From: Planctomycetota bacterium
GTDB taxonomy: Bacteria > Planctomycetota > Planctomycetia > Gemmatales > Gemmataceae
Length of the DNA: 64,000 nucleotides
NCBI GenBank assembly: GCA_016195405.1
Contig: JACPZP010000101.1
Span: 1 to 64,000 of the forward strand
Reading direction: 5' to 3'
The position numbers were made by a program, and so were the translations under genes. Positions 35,909-45,037 of the stretch are shown here, piece after piece (the stretch's first letter is position 1; each line of letters begins with the position of its first letter). The notes under the pieces were generated by a model that saw only the letters and a list, made by a program, of their open reading frames with translations, had not been told where the DNA came from and searched no databases.

Positions 35909-37066
35909 ATGTGTCGCGCAATTTGTGTATTTTCCCTCGGTTTCTATGCGATTCTTGTCACTCCTACCTTCGTTGCCGCACAGGAACAACCAAAGGGCCA
36001 AAAGCGTCCCGAAGTCGAGGTCGTCTTTTGCCTCGACACCACCGGCAGCATGGGCGGCCTGATCGACGCCGCCAAGCAGAAAATCTGGGCGATCAGCAAT
36101 CAAATCACCAGCGGCACACCGACGCCGCACGTCAAAATCGGCCTGGTCGCCTTTCGCGACCGCGGCGACGCCTACATCACCAAAGTCTTCGATCTGACCG
36201 ACGATCTCGACGCCGTGCACGGCAACCTGATGAACTTTCGCGCGGAAGGCGGCGGCGACATTCCCGAATCGGTCAATCAGGCCCTCAACGAGTCGGTCAC
36301 CAAGATTTCCTGGAGCAAGGATAAGAAGACCCTCAAGATGATCTTTCTGGTCGGCGACGCTCCCCCGCACATGGATTACCCCGACGACGTGAAATACCCC
36401 GACACCTGCAAGCTCGCGGTCAAGAACGACATCATCATCAACACCGTCCAGTGCGGCAATGACGCTCAGTGCCGGAAATACTGGCAGGACATCTGCCGGC
36501 TCGCAGAAGGCTCCTACGTGCAGATCGACCAAAAGGGTGGCCCGATAGTCACCATCGCCACGCCGTTTGATAAGGATCTTGCAAAAATCAACGAGGAAAT
36601 CTCCAAAACGACCTTGGTCTTCGGCAGCAAGGAAGCGCAAATGGACGCGAAGGGCAAGGCTGAGGTCAATGCCAAGCTCGCCGCCCCAGCCGCCGCGGAT
36701 CGAGCCGCGTTTTACGCCCGTGCTGGAAAAGGCGGCACCGCGTATGACCTGCTTACCAACATTCAGAAAGGAACAGTAAAACTTGAAAGCTTGAAGAAGG
36801 ACGAATTACCGCCTGAGCTGCAGAAGCTGACGCTCGAAGAGCAAAAGGCTTACCTCAAGAAGCTCGAAGAGCGCCGCAAGGACCTGAGCGAAGAGGCGAT
36901 CGCGCTCGACAAGAAGCGCAACGAGTTTATCGCCAAGAAGCAGACCGAAGACGCCAAAGGCCGCGCCCGCGACAGCTTCGACAATCAGGTGCTGCAAATC
37001 CTGCAAACCCAGGCCAACCGCAACGGCGTCATTCAATACGGCAGCGCCGACGACAAGAAAAAGTAA
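35909..37066 (+). CDS. Secreted vWA domain protein
   Basis: 385 residues; ATG 35909 has GGAGG eight bases upstream. A signal peptide (SLGFYAILVTPTFVAAQ) precedes a von Willebrand A domain with the MIDAS start VFCLDTTGSMGGL (Asp43, Thr45, Ser47), VGLVAFRDRGDAYI, and MIFLVGDAPPHMDY. The C-terminal third is a charged helical region (LEEQKAYLKKLEERRKDLSE). vWA domains bind metal and protein ligands; the partner is unknown. Copies of palindromic repeat A lie on both sides of the gene. Confidence 0.9.
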   Translation: MCRAICVFSLGFYAILVTPTFVAAQEQPKGQKRPEVEVVFCLDTTGSMGGLIDAAKQKIWAISNQITSGTPTPHVKIGLVAFRDRGDAYITKVFDLTDDLDAVHGNLMNFRAEGGGDIPESVNQALNESVTKISWSKDKKTLKMIFLVGDAPPHMDYPDDVKYPDTCKLAVKNDIIINTVQCGNDAQCRKYWQDICRLAEGSYVQIDQKGGPIVTIATPFDKDLAKINEEISKTTLVFGSKEAQMDAKGKAEVNAKLAAPAAADRAAFYARAGKGGTAYDLLTNIQKGTVKLESLKKDELPPELQKLTLEEQKAYLKKLEERRKDLSEEAIALDKKRNEFIAKKQTEDAKGRARDSFDNQVLQILQTQANRNGVIQYGSADDKKK

Positions 37067-37082
37067 CGCGATTGCCGCCAAC

Positions 37083-37186
37083 GTTTAGCCGCGAGCCAAC
37101 GGCGAGCGCGGGCCCCGTCCCTCAAACCTGTGTGATTCCAATTTCGTGGGATTCGGTTCGCGCTCGCCGCAGGCTCGCGGCTAAAC
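37083..37186. repeat. Palindromic repeat A, copy 2
   Basis: Same element as at 35712-35812: GTTTAGCCGCGAGCCAACGG at the left, CGCTCGCCGCAGGCTCGCGG and CTAAAC at the right, with a core sharing ATTTCGTGGGATTCGG. Located between the vWA gene and the radical SAM gene, only 24 bases before the latter. Confidence 0.85.
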
Positions 37187-37209
37187 GACTCGCCTGCTAT
37201 ATTGACGGA

Positions 37210-38532
37210 ATGACGGACAGCGCACAGGAAAAAACCGGCCTCGGCAATTACTTCGTCGCGAACTATCCGCCGTTCTCCGCGTGGCAGGCGTCGCATCTGC
37301 CGGCCGCCCACGCCGCGCTGAATGCGCCGCCCAAGCCGGGGACGCCGCTGGGCCTATATCTGCACATTCCCTTTTGCCGCAAACGGTGCAAGTTCTGTTA
37401 TTTCCGCGTCTACACCGACAAGAACGCGCGCGACGTCGAAGTCTATCTCGGCGCGCTGCTCAAGGAAGTGGAGCTGTATAGCAAGACCCCGGCCGTCAAG
37501 GGCCGTCCGCTCCATTTCGTCTATTTCGGCGGCGGCACCCCGTCGTATCTAAGCGCGGGCCAGTTGCGCGGCCTGTTCGAAAAAGTGCAGGAGCTCCTGC
37601 CGTGGAGCAACACGGACGAGGTTACTTTCGAGTGCGAACCGGGCACACTGCAACAGCACAAGCTCGAAACGTTGAAGGATCTGGGCGTGTCGCGCTTGAG
37701 CCTCGGCATCGAGAATTTCGATGACGCGATTCTCGAAGCGAACGGTCGGGCGCATCTGTCCGCGGAAATCTTCCGTGCATACGGTTGGGCCCGCGACCTA
37801 AGATTTCCGCAGATAAACATCGACCTGATCGCCGGCATGGTCGGCGAGACGTGGAACAATTGGCGCGAGTGCGTTCGCAAAACGATTGACCTCGCACCCG
37901 ACAGCGTCACCGTCTACCAGATGGAGCTGCCGTTTAACACAGTTTTCTCGAAAGAGCTGCAAGTCATCGGCCAACACACCGTCGATCCCGCCCAAGTCGC
38001 CGATTGGCCCACGAAACGCGCCTGGGTGGATTACGCCTTCGACGAGTTTCTCAAGGCGGGATACAGCCAGTCGAGCGCCTACACCGTGGTCAAGGATGCG
38101 GCACGGACCAAGTTTTTCTACCGCGACAGCCTTTGGCATGGGGCGGATATGCTCGGGACCGGCGTCGCCTCCTTCGGCCATGTCGGCGGCGTTCATATGC
38201 AGAACGTGGCTTCTTGGGAGAAGTACGTCGAGGCGCTGGAGCGCGGCGAGCTGCCTCTGGGCCGGGCGCTGCCGGTCGCGCCGCGGCAAATGCTGTTACG
38301 CGAATTGATGCTGCAGCTCAAGACCGGCCGACTCCACGGCCGTTACTTTCACGAGAAGTTTGCGGCGGATATCTTGAAGGATTTCTCCAACGAATTCGAC
38401 AGCCTGCGTCGCGATGGCTACGTGAGGCTGCACGATGATGACGTGGAGTTGACGCGGCGCGGCTTGCTGCAGGTAGACACCTTTCTTCCTGTTTTTTTTG
38501 AGCCGGAGTATCGCGGCACGCGCTATACATGA
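37210..38532 (+). CDS. HemN/HemW-like radical SAM protein
   Basis: 440 residues from ATG 37210; upstream codons fall in the repeat. The coproporphyrinogen III oxidase family is indicated by LYLHIPFCRKRCKFCYFRV with the CX3CX2C cluster, VYFGGGTPSYLSAGQLRGL, FECEPGTLQQHKLETLKDLG, VSRLSLGIENFDDAIL and INIDLIAGMVGET. The Cys site ends CYF rather than the CNY/CDF of many members. HemW-type heme chaperone versus oxygen-independent oxidase cannot be settled. Weak ribosome binding site (GACGGA). Confidence 0.85.
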   Translation: MTDSAQEKTGLGNYFVANYPPFSAWQASHLPAAHAALNAPPKPGTPLGLYLHIPFCRKRCKFCYFRVYTDKNARDVEVYLGALLKEVELYSKTPAVKGRPLHFVYFGGGTPSYLSAGQLRGLFEKVQELLPWSNTDEVTFECEPGTLQQHKLETLKDLGVSRLSLGIENFDDAILEANGRAHLSAEIFRAYGWARDLRFPQINIDLIAGMVGETWNNWRECVRKTIDLAPDSVTVYQMELPFNTVFSKELQVIGQHTVDPAQVADWPTKRAWVDYAFDEFLKAGYSQSSAYTVVKDAARTKFFYRDSLWHGADMLGTGVASFGHVGGVHMQNVASWEKYVEALERGELPLGRALPVAPRQMLLRELMLQLKTGRLHGRYFHEKFAADILKDFSNEFDSLRRDGYVRLHDDDVELTRRGLLQVDTFLPVFFEPEYRGTRYT

Positions 38533-38698
38533 AGTAGTTGCGAGCCACGGCTGGGTGGGATTTTCCTGCCCTCCGTTCTCATCGTTACTCCCGTTTTTTC
38601 CCAAATCCACTGGAAATCGTGCCTATCCCGCGTTAACCTCAAAGTACCGCATGATTTATTGATCCCGCATCATTGATCTGCCCGCTGGGGACGCCTTC

Positions 38699-41410
38699 AT
38701 GACCACTGTTCTGCGCTCGTTGTGTCCCGCCGTTTGTTGCATTTTCATCGTAAATCCACTCCATTCCCAGGCCTCTGGCGAGCCGCGGCAAACGCCCGAA
38801 GCGGTCAAGCCGCTTCTAGACGAGCAGGGCGATGCGCTTCCCGACGGCGCCATCCGGCGGCTCGGCTCGACGCGCTATCGCTTCGGCGGCAATGTGACTA
38901 CGGCGGCGCTTTCTCCCGACGGCAAGACCTTGGCCATCGGGACCGGCATGGATTTTGTCGTTCTAGCCGATGCCGCCAGCGGCCGCGAAACCGGCAAAAT
39001 CCGCATTCCCGGCGGATTCGGCATTCAAAACGTCGTGTTCTCGCCCGACGGCAAGGCGTTGGCGATTCTTGGCTACGGACCCGGCATTCGCCTGGTCGAA
39101 GTCCCCTCCGGCAAGCAGATCGCGCAGGTTCAACCTCAGAATCAGCAGAACATGCGCGCCGCCTGGCTGGTGTTTGCCGGCGACGGCAAGACCGTGTCGG
39201 GCAGCATCGAGAACTTCAATCAGAATAAGTTCAGCGTTCACGTCTGGGAAGCCGCCAGCGGCAAGGAGACCGCCAAAGTCGAGGTGGTGCAGAACAACCA
39301 GATCAAGTCGGCGTTGTCTCACGACGGCGCCCTGTTGGCGACATGGGGCTACTACAACCCGCGCCCCAACGAATTGATGAACGCCAACGGCAACACTCCC
39401 GAGCATGGCCGCACCATCCAAATCTGGCAAGTCAAGGACGCTAAGGAGATTCACAAGATCAAGCTCGATCGCCAAAACATCTCGCATGTGGCCTTCGCTC
39501 CCGATAGCAAGACGTTTGCGGTGGCCAGCGGCGTAGCGAGCTTCCATATCATCGAGACCGCGTCGGGCAAGGAACTCCGCAAGTTCGCCGGCCGTCGGGG
39601 GCAGGTCTCGCACCTTGCATACACAAATGACGGCAAGACTCTGGTCGCCGGCGGCATGGACGGCACCGTGCAGTCTTGGGAAGCGAAAACCGGCAAGCGG
39701 CTTAGCTTGAGCGAAGGCGCGCCTTGGATTCGCTTGTTTTCCCTGGCGCTTCCCAAAACCGGCGAGATCCTCGCCCTCACCAGCCAGGGCCAGGCGTTGG
39801 AACTGCGCGAGGCGGTCGCCGGCAAGTCGTTGGCGCCTATGCTCGGACATCACTACTGGGTGCGCTCGCTCGCCTTCGCTGCCGACGGCAAGACATTGGT
39901 GTCGGCCGGCGCTGACGGGAAGATCTGCTGGTGGGACGTCGCCACGGGGAAAGAAACTAGAACCTTGGCCGTTCGCGACGACGGCTACTCGCCTTACGGC
40001 GGCTACACGAGCGGCTACACCCCCTACAGCGGCCACAATGGGTTTCCCGGCCGCATCGGCATGTCGGCCATCTCGGGCAACGGCCGTTTTCTGGCGACCG
40101 GCAACGAATACGGCATGAACAGCGTCCGCATGTGGGATTTAACGACTGGCAAGGCCATGTGCGACTTTGACGCGGTGCGGAACAACGGGCCGTCCAGCTT
40201 CGCGTTTTCGCCAGACGGCAGCCGGTTGGCCGCCCTGGGCAACAACGGCGTCTTGTTGTGGGACGTGACCTCAGGAGAGGAATTGCCGACGCTGCCGTTC
40301 AAGCGCGATCCCAAGATGAACAACAACATGGGCGGCAGCAACGGCGGCAGCCTGGCCTTTTCACTCAACGGCAAACGGCTGGCGGCGGCGCACAACTACT
40401 ACGAACGCAACACCGGGCAGCAATACTCCGAAGTTTATCTCTGGCAAGTCGAAGGCGCCAAAGAAGTACGCAAGATCGACAAGGCCTTTTACAACATGGG
40501 CAGCTTGGCGTTCTCTCCCGACGGCGAGACACTGGCGATCCCAATGCAGGACCGCACCGTTCTCCTGGTGAAGGGCAGCACCGGCAAGGAAGCGGGCAGG
40601 CTCGATGCGGGAAACAACAATTTCTTCCAGACGCTGGTGTTCTCGCCGGATGGTCGAACGCTGGCAGCCGGTCTCAACAACACGATCTCCTATCCGGCCG
40701 GTTCGATGCAACCGAACCAGAAGGTTCGCGTCGCGATTTGGGAAATCGCCTCCAGTCAAATTCGCCGCGAATTTACCGGCCATCAGAATACCATCGGCGC
40801 TCTGGCGTTTTCGCCGGACGGCAAGACGTTGGCCTCGGGCAGCTTCGACACCACCATCCTCTTGTGGGACTTGACCGGCGCCGCTAGCGACAAGCTCTCG
40901 TCCATGGGCGCTGAAGACTTGGAGAGAATCTGGGCCGATTTGAGTCAAAAGGATGCGAAAACGCCCTACGAAGGCTTGGTCCGCATGCTGGCCCATGCCG
41001 AGCCGACGCTGGATTTCCTTCGGAAGAACTTGACGCCGGCCAAAGCGTCGGAGGTGTCTGTGCAGGAAGTCGACAAACTCGTGGGCGACTTGGATGCGGA
41101 GAAGTTTCTGGTGCGTGCCAAAGCGACCAAGACGTTGGAGCATCTCGGGCCCGTCGCCGCGGAAGCACTCAAGAACGTTCTCAAAGGGCAGCCCAATTTG
41201 GAACAGCAGCGCCGCATCGAACTCTTGCTGGAAAAGCTGGAACGGGCGGTGTTGACATCGGACGAATTGCGGGCCGTCCGCGCCGTCGAGGCGCTGGAGA
41301 AAATCGGTACGCAGCCGGCGCGCGAGCTTTTGCAGACGCTGTCCACCGGCGCCGCCCACGCAAAACTCACGCAGGAAGCCAAGACCGCGCTGGACCGTTT
41401 GGCCCATTGA
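38699..41410 (+). CDS. Secreted WD40 repeat protein with helical C-terminus
   Basis: 903 residues with a probable signal peptide (MTTVLRSLCPAVCCIFIV). The region from about 50 to 725 holds many WD-type blades, each with FSPDGK(A/T)LA and a strand ending in W or I followed by G, e.g. LAFSPDGKTLASGSFDTTIL. The last 180 residues are helical and HEAT-like (VRAKATKTLEHLGPVAAEAL). This layout is common in planctomycetes, where such proteins are secreted or periplasmic propellers of unknown role. Two propellers may be present, given the length. Confidence 0.9.
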   Translation: MTTVLRSLCPAVCCIFIVNPLHSQASGEPRQTPEAVKPLLDEQGDALPDGAIRRLGSTRYRFGGNVTTAALSPDGKTLAIGTGMDFVVLADAASGRETGKIRIPGGFGIQNVVFSPDGKALAILGYGPGIRLVEVPSGKQIAQVQPQNQQNMRAAWLVFAGDGKTVSGSIENFNQNKFSVHVWEAASGKETAKVEVVQNNQIKSALSHDGALLATWGYYNPRPNELMNANGNTPEHGRTIQIWQVKDAKEIHKIKLDRQNISHVAFAPDSKTFAVASGVASFHIIETASGKELRKFAGRRGQVSHLAYTNDGKTLVAGGMDGTVQSWEAKTGKRLSLSEGAPWIRLFSLALPKTGEILALTSQGQALELREAVAGKSLAPMLGHHYWVRSLAFAADGKTLVSAGADGKICWWDVATGKETRTLAVRDDGYSPYGGYTSGYTPYSGHNGFPGRIGMSAISGNGRFLATGNEYGMNSVRMWDLTTGKAMCDFDAVRNNGPSSFAFSPDGSRLAALGNNGVLLWDVTSGEELPTLPFKRDPKMNNNMGGSNGGSLAFSLNGKRLAAAHNYYERNTGQQYSEVYLWQVEGAKEVRKIDKAFYNMGSLAFSPDGETLAIPMQDRTVLLVKGSTGKEAGRLDAGNNNFFQTLVFSPDGRTLAAGLNNTISYPAGSMQPNQKVRVAIWEIASSQIRREFTGHQNTIGALAFSPDGKTLASGSFDTTILLWDLTGAASDKLSSMGAEDLERIWADLSQKDAKTPYEGLVRMLAHAEPTLDFLRKNLTPAKASEVSVQEVDKLVGDLDAEKFLVRAKATKTLEHLGPVAAEALKNVLKGQPNLEQQRRIELLLEKLERAVLTSDELRAVRAVEALEKIGTQPARELLQTLSTGAAHAKLTQEAKTALDRLAH

Positions 41411-41417
41411 TCCCAAT

Positions 41418-41472
41418 GGGGCGGTAAGTTTCCAACTTGCCGAACAGACCGGTTGGAAACCGGTCGCGACAG
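41418..41472. repeat. Palindromic repeat C, partial copy
   Basis: GGCGGTAAGTTTCCAACTTG is followed by CCGAACAGACCGGTTGG and AAACCGGTCGCGACAGG. The first half matches the left arm of the full copy at 17335-17410; the far arm is missing or altered. It lies eight bases after the WD40 gene. Confidence 0.6.
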
Positions 41473-41674
41473 GATGTGCGAATTCGCTCATGTCCAGGCC
41501 GTTCGGGACACACAATCTCAATCATTTCTCGCCAAGAACCACAATTTCGGCACTTGCCCGTCCAGCGCGCGCACGGCATGACGATTGCTTTATGGTTGCG
41601 GAAACAAAAACCCTTGAGCCCGAAGCGCCAGCGAGGTACAGATCTCGCGCTCGCCCCTTTCGCGGAGGTAAGCC

Positions 41675-42613
41675 ATGTATCGCAGCATTCTCGTTCCCTT
41701 GGACGGTTCCGCATTCGGCGAGCACGCCCTCTTGCAGGCGAGCAGTATCGCCCGCCGCGCGGAGGCTCGTCTTGACTTGATGCACGTCCATCCGCCTTTG
41801 GAGCCGGCCTATACCGAGTTCGTCCTTATCGACACCGATTGGGAGAAACGCGTCCGGGACCAGGAACGGCAATATCTTGAAGAGACGGCCCTCCGCGTGC
41901 GCGAAGCGATCCCTAGCACCGTGGTGAGCACCGTTCACAAGGACGGATTCGTCGCCAATGCCATACGCGAGCATGTCGCGCTGGCGGCGCCGGATCTTGT
42001 GGTCCTGACCACGCATGCCCGCGGCGCCATGGGCCGCTTTTGGCTGGGAAGCGTGGCCGATGAACTCGTGCGTACGCTGGCCGTGCCGATTTTGCTAGTG
42101 CGACCCGCGCAAGAGCCGGTCGATCTGAAGCGCGAACAGCCGTTCAAGAACGTGGTGATTCCGCTCGATGGCTCGGCGCTGGCGGAGCAAATGATCGAGC
42201 CGGCCATCGCGCTGGGCAAGCTCTACGCGGCCAAGATTCATTTGGTGCGCGTGGTCAAACCCGTCATGTCGTCGATCGTGCCGATGGGGATGGCGACCAT
42301 GAATGATCTGGCGGGCCACATCACGGGGAGCATAGAAAAGGCGCAAAAGCAAGTGCTGGCCGATGCCGAAAGCTATCTGAATAAGATGGCCGCCAACTTG
42401 CGCGCCGGCAATCTTCACGTCACCACGACGGTCGAATTGGAAGTGCAGCCCGGCGTTGGAATCTTGAATGCTGCCAAGGTGCGCGGTGCGGACTTGATCG
42501 CGCTGGCCACGCACGGCCGGCGCGGACTGTCGCGCATGTTCCTGGGGAGCGTCGCGGACAAAGTCTTACGCGGCGCCGCCGTTCCGGTGCTGCTGCAGAA
42601 GCCTAAGGGATAG
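41675..42613 (+). CDS. Tandem universal stress protein (two UspA domains)
   Basis: 312 residues with GGAGG six bases before the ATG. Two UspA domains (about 1-147 and 155-312) each begin with a strand and Asp (ILVPLDGSAFGEHAL; VVIPLDGSALAEQMI) and end with an ATP-site-like glycine motif (THARGAMGRFWLGSVADEL; THGRRGLSRMFLGSVADKV). The GX2GX9GS pattern indicates nucleotide binding. Usp proteins respond to starvation or oxidative stress. Single gene. Confidence 0.94.
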   Translation: MYRSILVPLDGSAFGEHALLQASSIARRAEARLDLMHVHPPLEPAYTEFVLIDTDWEKRVRDQERQYLEETALRVREAIPSTVVSTVHKDGFVANAIREHVALAAPDLVVLTTHARGAMGRFWLGSVADELVRTLAVPILLVRPAQEPVDLKREQPFKNVVIPLDGSALAEQMIEPAIALGKLYAAKIHLVRVVKPVMSSIVPMGMATMNDLAGHITGSIEKAQKQVLADAESYLNKMAANLRAGNLHVTTTVELEVQPGVGILNAAKVRGADLIALATHGRRGLSRMFLGSVADKVLRGAAVPVLLQKPKG

Positions 42614-42633
42614 GCTTCCATTCGTTTGGTAGC

Positions 42634-42693
42634 TGAACTCGTCAGAGTTCGGGCCAACCCGAATTCGGGCCAACCCGAATTCCGACGAATTCG
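42634..42693. repeat. Nested tandem palindrome after the usp gene
   Basis: TTCGGGCCAACCCGAA occurs twice in direct tandem (42648-42663 and 42664-42679), each copy itself an inverted repeat, flanked by GAACTCGTCAGAGTTC and GAATTCCGACGAATTC. It may be a terminator-like or protein-binding element between convergent genes; no T-run follows. Confidence 0.55.
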
Positions 42694-42719
42694 ACTACGA
42701 AGTCAGGCCTCGCGATCAA

Positions 42720-43502
42720 TTATGGCTCGCTGGCCGCGACGGGCATGAAGCCGAACAGCGGAATCACTTTCGGGCGGGGCACAACGACGCCGTGGACCGC
42801 GCCGTGCTTGTCGTGGAGTTGGCAGAAATTCAGCCTTATGAAAGCGTGCAGGTCCGGATTCGGCTTGCCGGCGAGATAGGTTCGCGCCAGGTCGGCCATA
42901 AGGCGATCGTAATGCTTGCGGCTGCCGGTATGGACATGGTAACGACCGTGATGACGCCGCAGGTCGCCGTTGAATTCGGGCCCAATGTGGTGAAGCTCGT
43001 GAAAGAGCGTGATGAACTTGCTGTCGAAGTCCTGGTTGAGAAAGCGCGGCAAGCAAAAGGACATTAGATAAAGGAACTCGAGGTCGCCCAGGAAATAGCG
43101 CTGCACTTGGAAGTGGCAGCCGCGCCGTTGCCGTACGAGCTGGCCGCCGGCGAACCGCAAGGGCGTGACGCGCGCTTGCACTCCATGGACGCCGTTTGTT
43201 CGCGCCCCAAATGCTCCGATCAATACGCGCTCCAGCTGGATGTGTGCGAAATGGTCGCAGCGTGCGACGATGTCTTCAAGCAGCCGGCGAACGTGACGCG
43301 TGAAATCGAACGGCCGATCGGCCGGGCCGGTGTCCAACCAGGGCGGGATGTCGGGCATGGCGTTTTGGTTGGGTAACGTTCGAGGAGCGCGAATAACCCG
43401 TACGGGCAGGGGATCCTCCGGCTCCTGCCAGTGAAAGGCCAAAGGCGGCCAGGAGGACGATGAGCCGACCACGCAGGGCGTCGGTTGTTGGATATTGTCC
43501 AT
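42720..43502 (-). CDS. Putative HExxH metallopeptidase-like protein
   Basis: 260 residues; ATG 43502 has AGGAA six bases upstream. The central ITLFHELHHIGPEFNGDLRR carries an HExxH site, and the following RYHVHTGSRKHYDRLMADLA may supply a further ligand. The N-terminal half (PPWLDTGPADRPFDFTRHVR, HIQLERVLIGAFGART) looks like a conserved domain of planctomycete proteins. No signal peptide. The conserved region from about residue 49 could be the real protein core, with a variable leader. Substrate unknown. Confidence 0.7.
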   Translation of the reverse strand: MDNIQQPTPCVVGSSSSWPPLAFHWQEPEDPLPVRVIRAPRTLPNQNAMPDIPPWLDTGPADRPFDFTRHVRRLLEDIVARCDHFAHIQLERVLIGAFGARTNGVHGVQARVTPLRFAGGQLVRQRRGCHFQVQRYFLGDLEFLYLMSFCLPRFLNQDFDSKFITLFHELHHIGPEFNGDLRRHHGRYHVHTGSRKHYDRLMADLARTYLAGKPNPDLHAFIRLNFCQLHDKHGAVHGVVVPRPKVIPLFGFMPVAASEP

Positions 43503-43779
43503 ATGCACTTCCTATTTTGTGTCGCTTCTCCGCCCGGACAAGTGCGGGAGAAGATAAGAGCACTAGGAAAGCAGTTGTCGGGAGAAAGGCTGCCGTGAAC
43601 GCATCTTTAGTTTTGTCCGACGCTGCCTGAAAATCCGCTAATTTTTCGTTCCGAAGATTCCGATAAGGCAAGAGAAGCCACGGATAACGACGGGATTACG
43701 GGCACGTCGATTCGGGTGGCCGTTTCCATCTAGGAAGGATTCCGTCTAGAAGGAATCCGCCAAGGAAGGGCCGACAAAA

Positions 43780-44025
43780 ATGAAGACCAACCGACGAGGG
43801 ATGAGACTGGTTCTAGCGGTCGTAGGGCTGGGCCTGACCGTGACCACTGGCTGCCAAACCTGGGTTCCGGAAGCGGGCCTCACCTTGCCGACGGGGCACT
43901 ATCTCCGCCACACTCCGCAGTATATTCCGCCCTCGCCCGATTACCCGTTGTCGCGCGAACTCGCAACGCTTGAGGAAGCGGCCGCGCGGCAAAATCAGCT
44001 GGCGCCGGCGCCGTTCGGACCGTGA
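43780..44025 (+). CDS. Small planctomycete lipoprotein
   Basis: 81 residues with AAGGAAGGG before the ATG. The hydrophobic leader ends in VTTGCQTW, a lipobox with Cys at about 25, followed by WVPEAGLTLPTGHYLRHTPQ and YIPPSPDYPLSRELATL. This is a small lipoprotein pattern I associate with planctomycetes. Function unknown. A small hairpin (GGATTCC/GGAATCC) lies 21 bases before the start and could affect translation. Confidence 0.75.
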   Translation: MKTNRRGMRLVLAVVGLGLTVTTGCQTWVPEAGLTLPTGHYLRHTPQYIPPSPDYPLSRELATLEEAAARQNQLAPAPFGP

Positions 44026-44410
44026 CGAACCGAACCGTAAACTCTTTTCTTGGCGCGTCTTGGCCGTCGCGTTGTTTGGAGACAACGCGGGCGACCGACA
44101 AATTCGGAATTTCCCTCCTTTTTGGTTGCAAGCGCGCGGTCCAGTCGCTTACAATGACCGCAACCCTTGAACATTCTCGCTGACTTCGCCGGGCAAGTTG
44201 ATGGCGTCGTCTTCCAGATTGGCTGGCGACCTCCGTCAACGCCCGTAAGAGGATGTTAGAGGGTTGTTTCCTTCAATCAGAACGAAACCTGAAAAAAAAG
44301 CAAGCTTGCGGATTCCCCAAGGCCAAAGGCGGAGAAATGGCCTAACGTTGAGCAGGCAGCTCAAGCGCTCGCAAATCCACAGCAGGTCCGTTCGAGACTG
44401 AGGTCGCAAC
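44026..44410. other. Intergenic region before the FHA gene
   Basis: About 385 bases. I see no open frame with support on either strand, no tRNA and no copy of the window's palindromic repeats. TTACAAT at 44148-44154 could be a -10 element, but no matching -35 is clear. The sequence just before the FHA gene (ACTGAGGTCGCAAC) gives a weak ribosome binding site. Confidence 0.4.
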
Positions 44411-45016
44411 ATGAAGCTGAGTTTGGTGGTTATGAACGCCGGCAAAATGGAAGGCCAGCGCATCCCGATTACGCTTCCGCAGTTCATTATCGGCAGAGAT
44501 CCTGAATGCAACCTCCGCCCCGCCAGCGCTGTCATCAGCAAACGGCATTGTGCGGTGATTTCAAAAGATGGGCAAATCTCCGTTCGCGATTTCGATAGCA
44601 CCAACGGCACCTTCCTTAACGACAACCCAGTAAAAGGCGAGGCCGCTCTCAAGCATAACGACGTGCTCAAAGTGGGTCCGTTGACTTTCCGCGTGGCAAT
44701 GGAGATCAAGCCGCCTGGTTCCAAGCCGACGCCTCCACCCACCAAGTCCGAGGCCGATGATGAATCGGTCGCGGCGATGCTGTTGTCGCTTCAAGAAGAC
44801 GGCGTTGTCGGTGGCGCGTCGACGCAAGGGAACGAATCGAGCGTCCCCGCCGGCAGCACGGTCATGGACATCGTGCCCTTCGGGCAAAATCAGGAAGGGG
44901 CGGACAAGGCAGCCGAAGAAGCCAAGAAGAAAGCCGACGCGAAGAAGCCACCGGAAACAGCCCACGTCGCCGCCAAAGCCATTCTCGACAAGTACACGCG
45001 ACGCTCCCGACGCTAA
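44411..45016 (+). CDS. FHA domain protein
   Basis: 201 residues. An N-terminal FHA domain (about 1-95) has the phosphothreonine-binding residues: FIIGRDPECNLRP (Gly-Arg), VISKRHCAV (Ser...His) and DFDSTNGTFLND (Asn-Gly-Thr). The rest is a low-complexity Lys/Ala/Glu-rich tail. FHA proteins read phosphothreonine written by Ser/Thr kinases, of which the window encodes three intact and one divergent example. A functional link with them is possible, not shown. Followed 21 bases later by mutY on the same strand. Confidence 0.9.
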   Translation: MKLSLVVMNAGKMEGQRIPITLPQFIIGRDPECNLRPASAVISKRHCAVISKDGQISVRDFDSTNGTFLNDNPVKGEAALKHNDVLKVGPLTFRVAMEIKPPGSKPTPPPTKSEADDESVAAMLLSLQEDGVVGGASTQGNESSVPAGSTVMDIVPFGQNQEGADKAAEEAKKKADAKKPPETAHVAAKAILDKYTRRSRR

Positions 45017-45037
45017 AGGTCTTCCGCGCCGACGCTC

